From Dastarcus helophoroides (lineage: Eukaryota > Arthropoda > Insecta > Coleoptera > Bothrideridae): a stretch of DNA of 64,000 nt. This document shows positions 56,279 through 64,000 of the stretch, piece after piece. The translations under genes were made by a program, and so were the position numbers. Numbering within the stretch: position 1 is the stretch's first letter; each line of letters begins with the position of its first letter. The stretch is taken from NCBI GenBank assembly GCA_028583605.1, contig CM053325.1, positions 61,755,121 to 61,819,120 of the forward strand, read 5' to 3'. Under the pieces are notes generated by a model. The model did not search any database and was not told where the DNA came from. It saw only the letters and a program-made list of their open reading frames with translations.

Positions 56279-56642
56279 TGTAACGCAATGTAAATAGATG
56301 GAATATAATTTAGAATAGAATTGTGTAATTTAGTAAATAAAAAAAAGTTTCTAGAAGGATCTGATAAGGGGAAAGCGGGCGCGATAACGAAACAAACGGC
56401 ATATAAGCGTTCCAGAAATTTCGGGAACGATAAGCCTTATCTGCCGAAAAGTTCTAGAAGCCGGGGGCCAAAACTATAAAAGGCGGTCAGCTTTCCCTCG
56501 AGTTAGTCAGAGTCAGTGTAATTAGTAGGTTAGCAATTAGTAAATAATAAGTGAGTTACTGTTCAGTTGAAGTGTGCCGAGTTAATTTGGTAATAAAGTG
56601 GTGTAATTCACACCACTATTCGAACCGATAAAGCCCGTAACA
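56279..56642 (+). mobile_element. Solo LTR, copy B (364 bp)
   Basis: Starts TGTAACGCAATG and ends CCCGTAACA. It matches copy A at 31853-32226 over its whole length. Flanking bases GTCT and GTAT look like a 4-base target duplication with one later change. It keeps CTATAAAAGGCGGTCAGC, followed by GTTAGTCAGAGTCAGTGTAA with TCAGT-type initiator words, and AATAAAGTGGTG near the end. No internal retroelement genes are adjacent. Confidence 0.92.
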
Positions 56643-57240
56643 GTATCTAGTAAAAGCGAAACATTCCCAAACGACGATGTAAATTGTCCAGAAATGTGAT
56701 TTTATTACGAGACGCACATAATCGACACGAGTCAAAATTTAGATAAATTCGAAATTTGTAAATTTCTGAGTTTAAAAATTTCAAGGAAACGAAATTTCAA
56801 AGAAAGCAAAGATCTTAGGCAAACCATTGGTGAGTATTCAATCAATGACATAAAAAAAAACTTAAATTGATTGAATAAATTTCATCATGAAGTCGTCGTT
56901 TATGATATAGATTATACGATCTCTAACGGTATCGTGCATTTAGTATTTTATGACAAAACGAGTCATTGTTTGAAAAATATTATAAAACCGTTACATTAGT
57001 GCCACTTTTCGTTTCTGCATATAATGCATATAAAAAAACAATAAACACCTACGGATCTTATGAATATTTATAAGTTTTGTGAGACTTCTCTTTATGCAGT
57101 TGACTGAATACTCTGCAATCATATATGGTTTGCCTAAGATGTTCACTTGGGTGTTCTTGGGAGTTGTAACGTTACTTTCTATAAATCTGTCTAAAAGTGT
57201 TATTATTAATAAGCAGGTCAGCGGTTCAAAAGTTATTTGC
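56643..57240. other. Low-repeat intergenic sequence
   Basis: AT-rich, with a minus-strand open frame at 56991-57263 that shows no recognisable domain or splice borders. Nothing is called. Confidence 0.4.
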
Positions 57241-57604
57241 ATATAGACGTTGGGCCAAAACAAAACGTTTTATTTGGTTGACTTATACCTAGATAGTTGT
57301 ATTGTACCTTTTTGTTTCACCAGTGTTTGTTAAATGACCACTGGTGTCCAAGTAACGGACACATACATTCCACGAATACATCTACATATGTAACATATCA
57401 TCATATATTTCTTAACAAATTCAACCAAATGCATATCTACACAGTGGGCCAAATAAAAATGTCCTCTGTATAAAAATTGATTGTAGCTGCAAGAGTTTTG
57501 TCTTGATTTGTCTTGATTACGATCGTATTACCAATGTTTGTTAAATGACCACTAGTGTCCAAGTAACTGACACATACCTTCCACGAATACATCTACATAT
57601 AAAA
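57241..57604. repeat. ~211-bp tandem repeat, left part
   Basis: TGTTTGTTAAATGACCACT starts at about 57324 and 57535. Units contain GTGTCCAAGTAACGGACAC, TTCCACGAATACATCTACAT, CCAAATGCATATCTACACAG and TCCTCTGTATAAAAATTGAT. A preceding piece (57241-57323) has CCTAGATAGTTGTATTGTAC, also seen at 61091. The second unit is cut by the insertion at about 57604. Confidence 0.87.
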
Positions 57605-57680
57605 TGAGTTAGATTCTACAGTAAAAAATTTTTGTTTTAAATTAATTTATAAAACAAAAACAATAAAAAATGTATTTAGC

Positions 57681-58031
57681 TTGGGTATTGAAATTGATCC
57701 CATAATATTTGCAAAAATTAAAGACCTTGAGTACCTAACTGTTGGTTTTAGTAAATGTAAATTTAGTGAGACATATAACATCATTAAATGTTTCAAGTGT
57801 AAACAATACGGACACAAAAGTAGCAGTTGTAAAAATAAAGAGATATGTGGATATTGTGCTGAAGAGCACGAGTCAAATACGTGTACAAGAGAACAGGTCA
57901 AATGTACAAACTGTGTAAATAAAAATAAACAATACGGTACCCACTTTGTTGTAGATCATAATTCATGGGATCCAAATTGTCCATGGTACCAAGCAGTTGT
58001 AGATATAATCAGAAAAAAAAATAAACTATGA
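57681..58031 (+). pseudogene. ORF1 C-terminal fragment with zinc knuckles
   Basis: The open frame reads DLEYLTVGFSKCKF, then CFKCKQYGHKSSSC (CX2CX4HX4C), CGYCAEEHESNTC (CX2CX3HX4C) and CTNCVNKNKQYGTHF ending near HNSWDPNC. These three knuckles in series are typical of gag-like ORF1 proteins of Jockey-group elements, which bind the element RNA. The N-terminal two thirds are missing by 5' truncation; the first ATG at 57681 is an internal residue or a TTG-like chance start. The stop TGA (58029-58031) is the natural ORF1 end. Confidence 0.85.
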
Positions 58032-58038
58032 ATCATAG

Positions 58039-60858
58039 CAATTAGACGACACCATTTACATAGTCAATATACAAAGTCTTTTGCCGAAAATTGATGAAGT
58101 CTCAACATTTATTATGGACAACAATGTTGCCTTCCTTGCTCTTACTGAGACTCATGTAACTGATAATATTTATAATAGTGAGTTGCATGTAAGTAACTAC
58201 TCTTTAATTAGATGTGACTCAAACAGTCGTTTTACCGGTGGAGTAATATTCTATATCTTTAAATCTATTAATTTTACAATCATCATTAACACAAATATTA
58301 ATAACCAAATCTGGATCCTGGGTGTAACATTGATAATTGACAATACAACCTTTGCTATTATATGCTTATACAGATCTCCCTCTTCAAACAGATCAGATTT
58401 TTGCAATATGTTGAGCCAACTAATGGACAATTATAGCCATCTAAAACTGATCTTGACGGGTGACTTTAATTTTGATGTATCGCGTGATGATTATAATACG
58501 AAACAGTTGATAGCTCTTATGGACAATTATAAACTTTGTCAAATTGTGAAAGCATGTACAAGAGTCACTGCCACATCAAAAACTAAGATTGATCTGGTAT
58601 TTACAAACCTGCATGCCACTTCTGCATTAGTGTTGGATTCTCCTAAGTTTTCTGATCATAGTATCATACAAATACATCGTAAAATGAAACCTTATAACAC
58701 TATTATATCATATAATAAAAATGAATATGTAAGAAATCTCAAACGTATCGATAATGCTGTATTTCAAGATAAATTGCTTAGAAAAAATTGGATGAATAAT
58801 CATCAAGTATGTATTGATCAACTGGTGGACTGCTTATATAATAACGTTATATCTGTCCTAGATGAAATAGCCCCTATTAAATTAATGAAAAGATCTCAAA
58901 ATAACAAAAACTGGTACGATGGTGAAATAAGAGACCTCACAAGATTTAGAGATGATCTCTATCGAGTAGCTTGTGCAACAAACACTGGCTCTGTCTGGGA
59001 AAAATGCAGAAAAAGTCGAAACAAAGTTACAAGCACTATCCAACGTAAAAAGAAGAATTATTATTCAAGAAAAATTGAAAACACACCGATCCCAAACATA
59101 TGTGCAGAAATGTTAAAGAAGCTATCGGTGCCACGCAAATGTCACATCCAACAAAAATGAAATTCGATGGCATTATATACCAAGACGAGGCAACAGTAGC
59201 CGAAAAATACAATGTCTTTGTGAGTCAAAGTATTATTGCATTAGTGAAATCTGATGGGAGACATTATAAAGACAAATATCCGTATAATGTTTTCAATAGC
59301 ACTTATGGTGAACCATTTTCAATTGAGCCAGTTACACCCGAAGAAGTCAAAAAAGTTCTTAAAAGTATTAAAAAAGGAACGTCGACTGATGCAATCAATA
59401 ATAAAATTATTTCAATGGGCGGTAATTTTCTTTTACTCAAAATTACTGAAATTATCAATAAGTCTATTACCTCAAACGCTTTTCCGAAGAAATGGAAAGA
59501 ATCTGTCATTACGCCAATACCAAAAGTTACCAGTTCTGATGATCCATCTAATTATAGACCAATTAATTCCCTACCGTACTTAGAAAAGGCGTTGGAAAGA
59601 ATTGTGTATAATCAGATGCTGCAATTTATTAAAAATAGTAATGTTCTCATTCCAAATCAGTCAGGATTTCGACAGGGGCACTCTTGTGAAAGCGCACTGC
59701 AGCTAACCGTCTCCAGATGGAAGAAATGGTTAGACAACCCTCGCCATCTAGTTTTAACCGTATTCTTGGATTTACGCCGTGCTTTTGAAACTATTAACAG
59801 AAAACTCCTTCTTGAAAAACTGCGACTTATTGGTTTTGGCGATCCCGCGCTCCAATGATTTAGCAGTTATCTAACATGCAGATATCAGGTTACTCGGATT
59901 AACAATTATGTTTCGAGAAGTGCAGCTAACAATTTAGGTGTACCGCAGGGGTCGATATTAGGCCCACTGTTGTTTATTTTGTACGTTAATGACATCGATC
60001 AGTGCACAGGCGACGACTGCTTCCTTAACCTATTTGAGGACGATACGCTCATATCAGTTGAAGAATCAGACTTTCAAAGAGGGGTAACTCGCATGAATGC
60101 AATTTTGGTGAACGTTAGTGAGTGGTTAAGAGTTAATGGTCTGATAATAAACGTAAAGAAGTCTAAAGTGATGTTAATGGGGAGCTCTAACGCGATGGCG
60201 GATAAAGTAAAGTTAAATGGAGAATCTCTGGAGTTTGTCAACCAGATAAAGTATTTAGGAGTAACCATTGACAATGACTTAAACTTTAAAAAACACCTTA
60301 ACAATACTGTGTTACAAATAAATGGTAAAGTTAAATACTTTATCAGAATATGTAAAAATTTAAATCTTCCTAATCGCCTTAAAGTTTTTAATACTTTAAT
60401 TCGACCCTATTTTCATTACTGCCCAAGTATCTTGTTCTTTGTTAATAAATATCATTTAAAACAACTGCAGATACTGCAAAACAAATGTCATAGAGCAATA
60501 TTGAAATGTAACGTTTATACACCAATCGATCTGATGCTTGATTGTCTGGGCTCACTGTCTGTACAACAATATTTGTTTTATCAAACCATGGTATTTATTT
60601 ATAAAATTATTAAAGGATTGTTGCCAGAGTACTTAATGTACATACAATATAAGAAATGTTAACGAAGTACATAACTATGAAACACGTAACTGTAGTAATA
60701 TATATATAAATACTGTTAGCAAAGAATCGACATATAGATCTTTATTTTATAAGGGCGTGTCTTTATTTAATAATCTGTCAAATGAAATAAAAAGTGCAAA
60801 TAATTTGTCTAGTTTTAAGAGAAAGTTAGGTGCCTATGTTAAAATGAATGTTTCTTGA
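58039..60858 (+). pseudogene. ORF2: endonuclease and reverse transcriptase, broken
   Basis: The frame opens at 58039 (IYIVNIQSLLPKIDEV). Endonuclease motifs are LALTETHV, LTGDFNFDVSRDD and KFSDHSII. A one-base shift near 59113 moves the frame (MSHPTKMKFDGI). Reverse-transcriptase motifs are NYRPINSLPYLEKALERI, TVFLDLRRAFETINR (motif A), TGA at 59856-59858 where a Trp is expected before FSSYLTCRYQV, LGVPQGSILGPLLFILYVND (motif B) and LNLFEDDTLISV. The catalytic box is FEDD rather than FADD. KYLGVTIDNDL follows. Another shift near 60655 precedes the tail FYKGVSLFNNLS ending at TGA 60856-60858. The product would nick and copy into target DNA; this copy is dead. Confidence 0.88.
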
Positions 60859-60929
60859 TAAAGAATAATGTTTTCCTGTAAAAATATGTATTATTTATTT
60901 ATACATTTAATAAACTAATGTTATATATT

Positions 60930-61312
60930 ATATGTATCTTACTTATATCATCACATATTTCTTAACAAATCCAACCAAATGCATATCTACACAGTGGGCC
61001 ACATAAAAATCTCCTCTGTATAAAAATTCATTGTAACTGCAAGATTTTTGTCTTGATTATGATCGTATTACTGTTGCGTTGAATTATATCTAGATAGTTT
61101 TATTGTACCTTTTTGTTTCACCAGTGTTTGTTAAATGACCACTAGTGTCCAAGTAACGGACACATACATTCCACGAATACATCTTCTTGTATATCTTATA
61201 TCATCACATATTTCTTAACAAATATAACCTAATGCATATCTACACAGTGGACCAAAAATAAAATATCCTCTGTATAAAAATTGATTGTAGCTGCAAGATC
61301 TTTGACTTAATT
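60930..61312. repeat. ~211-bp tandem repeat, right part
   Basis: Continuation of the interrupted unit and at least one more (TGTTTGTTAAATGACCACTA at about 61126). Repeated words are TATCATCACATATTTCTTAA, CTACACAGTGGGCC or GTGGACC, and CTCTGTATAAAAATTGATTG. Confidence 0.87.
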
Positions 61313-61504
61313 GACTACAAGCTTGTTCATTACTATACTTCTTATCACGAAAGTCGAGGTTTACGTCATCAAATGTATTTTCCAAATCAATCAGTTCAAG
61401 GTCACATTGGAGAAACTCAATTCTGGATTTGGGGTATGTAGAAATTTTTAATGCTGGACTTTTTTAAAAATGTTGACTTAACTTGACATTTTCAAAACTG
61501 TCGA
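61313..61504. other. Short low-repeat segment
   Basis: Ordinary sequence; nothing recognised. Confidence 0.4.
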
Positions 61505-61632
61505 CTACAGAACTTGTCCCCTGAAACCAAGAAAGATTAGAAAACACAACAAAGGTTGTTCTAAGCTGTCGTCTTCAGAAAGATACTCTCTGAAGATGAC
61601 AGCTTGGCTGTCGAAATGGGTTAGAGCAACTA
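61505..61632. mobile_element. Fold-back element, shortened
   Basis: ACAGAACTTGTCCCCTGAAA, GATTAGAAAACACAACAAAG, then CTAAGCTGTCGTCTTCAG and TCTCTGAAGATGACAGCTT with GGCTGTCGAAATGGGTTAG. The left-arm core lacks GCGTTTCGACAGC, and the right arm stops after GAGCAAC. Confidence 0.86.
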
Positions 61633-63470
61633 TCAAAATTTTCAAAACAGTATACAGATCTTCATAAAAGTCAAAACCTAAATGAAGAGAAAAGTCAAGA
61701 TTTAAAAAAATCCCTTATTTCGCAATAAAATTGTTAAGTTTTCAACGAAATCTAAAATTTTCGAAAAGTAACCTTTTAAAATGTCGAAATTATCAGAAAA
61801 GTTGTTCAGAGTCGAAATTTTGAAGTTAAAATTTTGTTTGTTTTAGCAAAAGTCATTCAAAGTCGAAATTTTTAAGTTAAAATTTTGAAAAAAATCGATA
61901 TTTTGGATGACGTTAAAATTTTGGAAAAATCAAAATTCCGAGAGAAATTGAACCATTCAAAAACTCGACATTAACAAAAATTGTTAAGTTTTCAACGAAA
62001 TCTAAAATTTTTGAAAAGTAACCTTTTAAAAATGTCGAAATTATCAGAAAAGTTGTTCAGAGTCGAAATTTTGAAGTTAAAATTTTGTTTGTTTTAGCAA
62101 AAGTCATTCAAAGTCGAAATTTTTAAGTTAAAATTTTGAAAAAATCGATATTTTGGAAGACGTTAAAATTTTGGAAAAATCAAAATTCTGAGAGAAATTG
62201 AACCATTCAAAAACTCGACATTAACAAATATTGTTAAGTTTTCAACGAAATCTAAAATTTTCGAAAAGTAACGTTTTAAAAATGTCGAAATTATCAGAAA
62301 AGTTGTTCAGAGTCGAAATTTTGAAGTTAAAATTTTGTTTGTTTTAGCAAAAGTCATTCCGAGTCGAAATTTTTAAGTTAAAATTTTGAAAAAATCGATA
62401 TTTTGGATGACGTTGAAATTTTGGAAAAATCAAAATTCTGAGAGAAATTTAACCATTCAAAAACTCGACATTTTCACAAAAAGTCAAAGCTTAAAAACAA
62501 TGAGAGAAGTCGAGATTCTGAGAGAAAAAAATCCCAATTTTGCGATAAAAGGTGAAATTTTGAAAAAAGTCGAAAATTTAAAAAACCAAAATTTTAAAAA
62601 AAGTTCGACTGTAAAAAATTCTATATTTTCAAAATAAGTAGGGGTTTTTAAGGGGTGGACATTATGAAAAGGTGTCGAAATTTTTAAAAAGATTTACAAA
62701 GAATCCGAAACATTGGAAAGTCAAATGTTTACGAAAAGATGAAAAAAACAGTATACAGATCTTCGTAAAAGTCAAAACCTCAATAAAGAGAAAGGTTAAG
62801 ATTTTGAGAAAAACCCCCTAATTTCGCAATAAAATTGAAATTTGGAAAAAATCCAACCTTTCAAAAAATTCGACATTAACAAAAATTGTCAAGTTTCAAC
62901 GAAATCTAAAATTTTCGAAAAGTAACATTTTAAAAATGTCGAAATTATCAAAAAAGTCGTTCAGAGTCGAAATTTTGAAGTTAAAATTTTGAAAAAATCG
63001 ACATTTTGGATGAAGTTGAAATTTTGAAAAGATCAAAATTCTGAGAGAAATTCAATCATTCGAAAACGCAACATTTTTACGAAAGGTCAAGGTCTAAAAA
63101 CAACCAGAGAAGTCGAGATTCTGAGAGAAAAAATCCCAATCTTGCAATAAAAGGTGAAATTTTGAAAAAAGTCGAAAATTTAAAAAGCCAAAATTTTAAA
63201 AAAAGTTCGACTTTAAGAAATTCTACATTTTCAGAAAAAGTAGGGGTTTTCAAAGGGTGGACATTATGAAAAAGTATCGAAATTTTTAAAAAGATTTATA
63301 AAGAATTCAAAACATTGGAAGGTCGAAATTTTTACGAAAAGATGGAAATTTTCAAAACAGTATACAGATGTTCGTAAAAGTCAAAACCTCAATAAAGAGA
63401 AAGGTCAAGATTTTGAGAAAAAACCCCTAATTTCGCAATAAAATCGAAAATTGAAAAAAACCAACCTTTC
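61633..63470. repeat. T-rich satellite family in inverse orientation
   Basis: CAGTATACAGATCTTC occurs near 61646 and 62750, and CAGTATACAGATGTTC near 63358: the reverse complement of the 50.4-54.3 kb marker. A ~260-300-bp sub-unit (GTTGTTCAGAGTCGAAATTT, GTTTGTTTTAGCAAAAGTCA) is repeated at about 61800, 62050 and 62305. The Lys/Asn-rich frame at 62386-62637 corresponds to minus-strand frames of the same repeat at 52.4 and 53.1 kb. Confidence 0.88.
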
Positions 63471-63656
63471 AAAAAACACAACAAAGGTTGCTCTAAGCTG
63501 TCATCTTCAGAAAGATACTCTCTGAAGATGACAGCTTGGCTGTCGAAACGCGTTAGTCAGCAACCTTTGTTGTGTTTTTAACTTTTCTTGGTTTCAGGGG
63601 ACAATTTCTGTATTTCAATTTTTGAAGATAACCAAGGACCAGTCCGTTCCACCAAA
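63471..63656. mobile_element. Fold-back element with well-preserved right arm
   Basis: Left arm is short (AACACAACAAAGGTTGC, CTAAGCTGTCATCTTCAG). The right arm is close to consensus: CTGAAGATGACAGCTTGGCT, GTCGAAACGCGTTAGTCAGC, GTTTCAGGGGACAATTTCTG, TTGAAGATAACCAAGGACCA and the end GTCCGTTCCACCAAAA. The hammerhead-like core is at 63522-63554. Confidence 0.9.
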
Positions 63657-64000
63657 ACTGTCGACATTTTCAAAAAAAATTCAAATTTTTAAGAAAATCG
63701 GAATTTTTCGAAAATATTCAAAACTTTTAAGGTGGAAATTTCATAAAGTGCAAATTAAAACAAGGATCGATGTATTTTTTAAAAAAGTGAAAATTTTGAG
63801 AAATTGTCATTTTAAAAACAAAGTTTCGTAATTGGTTAAAATTTTCAAAGAATTGAAATTTTCGAAAAGTAGAATTTACAAGATGTAGAATTTTTCAAAA
63901 ATTAGTCAAAGGGTCAAAAACTTAAGACTAACAAAATTTTCAAAAAATTTGAAATTTTCAAAAAATTTGAAATTTTCAAAAAATTCCAAACTTTCAAAAA
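63657..64000. repeat. AT-rich degenerate repeat at window end
   Basis: A-rich-polarity sequence ending in three tandem TTTGAAATTTTCAAAAAA-like units. No gene is seen. Confidence 0.6.

Larger units (their letters stand above)
57604..60928 (+). mobile_element. 5'-truncated Jockey/CR1-group non-LTR retrotransposon
   Basis: The element interrupts a ~211-bp repeat unit, which resumes at about 60930 with TTATATCATCACATATTTC. It begins inside ORF1, so it is 5'-truncated, as is usual for target-primed insertions. It holds the C-terminal ORF1 zinc knuckles, an endonuclease and a reverse transcriptase. The 3' end has no poly(A) but a TATATTATATGTATCTTA-like tail. Two frameshifts and two stops inactivate it. 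Low GC content compared with the element at 10.7 kb shows it is a different family. Confidence 0.88.

Noticed and set aside
56991..57263. 90-codon minus-strand open frame with hydrophobic start
   Set aside because: No recognisable domain, no splice borders and no conserved start; similar lengths are expected by chance in this composition.

Overview
The window looks like insect nuclear DNA, possibly from a beetle, although the order is a guess. The evidence is TATA-driven intron-containing genes for small secreted or cuticle-like proteins, Jockey/CR1-group non-LTR elements, Tc1/mariner-superfamily transposons, TATA-containing LTRs, and a very AT-rich intergenic sequence built from degenerate TCGAAATTTT-like words. 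No bacterial operons, ribosome binding sites, CRISPR arrays or tRNA genes were seen.

Host genes are few and all convincing ones are on the + strand. Two paralogs (6225-7664 and 20180-20518) encode 69-residue secreted Tyr/His-rich proteins about 87% identical. Each starts with a four-codon exon and a phase-0 intron, and their promoter blocks match. A third gene (30208-31656) has the same four-codon first exon and encodes a secreted Ala/Pro/Val-rich cuticle-like protein of 109 residues. A weak candidate receptor-like exon lies on the minus strand at 49767-49936.

Layout: 1-5.9 kb is AT-rich repeat with a 4-kb nonamer array; 6-7.7 kb secreted gene 1, with a fold-back element in its intron; 8.8-9.9 kb reverse-transcriptase relic; 10.7-15.45 kb near full-length but inactivated Jockey-like element; 15.5-19.4 kb AT-rich satellite DNA; 19.9-20.6 kb secreted gene 2; 20.7-25.5 kb T-rich satellite; 25.75-27.99 kb Tc1/mariner-superfamily element nested in a fold-back element; 30.1-31.7 kb cuticle-like gene; 31.85-32.23 kb solo LTR; 33.2-39.5 kb ~330-bp satellite interrupted twice by (GGTCAA/GGTAAA)n; 39.5-43.1 kb lower-repeat DNA with transposon relics; 43.1-45.6 kb polypurine GA array; 45.6-49.2 kb AT-rich repeats and fold-back copies; 50.4-54.3 kb T-rich satellite; 54.5-55.2 kb GTGA/GTAA array; 56.28-56.64 kb second solo LTR; 57.6-60.9 kb 5'-truncated non-LTR element inside a ~211-bp tandem repeat; 61.6-63.5 kb the T-rich satellite family in inverse orientation.

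The most interesting component is a dispersed fold-back element, about 13 copies or fragments. Its arms carry a core resembling a minimal hammerhead ribozyme: CTGAAGA, a perfect 6-bp stem, GAAAC, a 2-bp stem III and GTT. The stem varies by paired changes and G-U intermediates between copies. The arms also carry a 3'-splice-acceptor-like sequence, and an arm end has become part of a ~390-bp satellite monomer. All assignments are from reading the sequence only; no database search was run.
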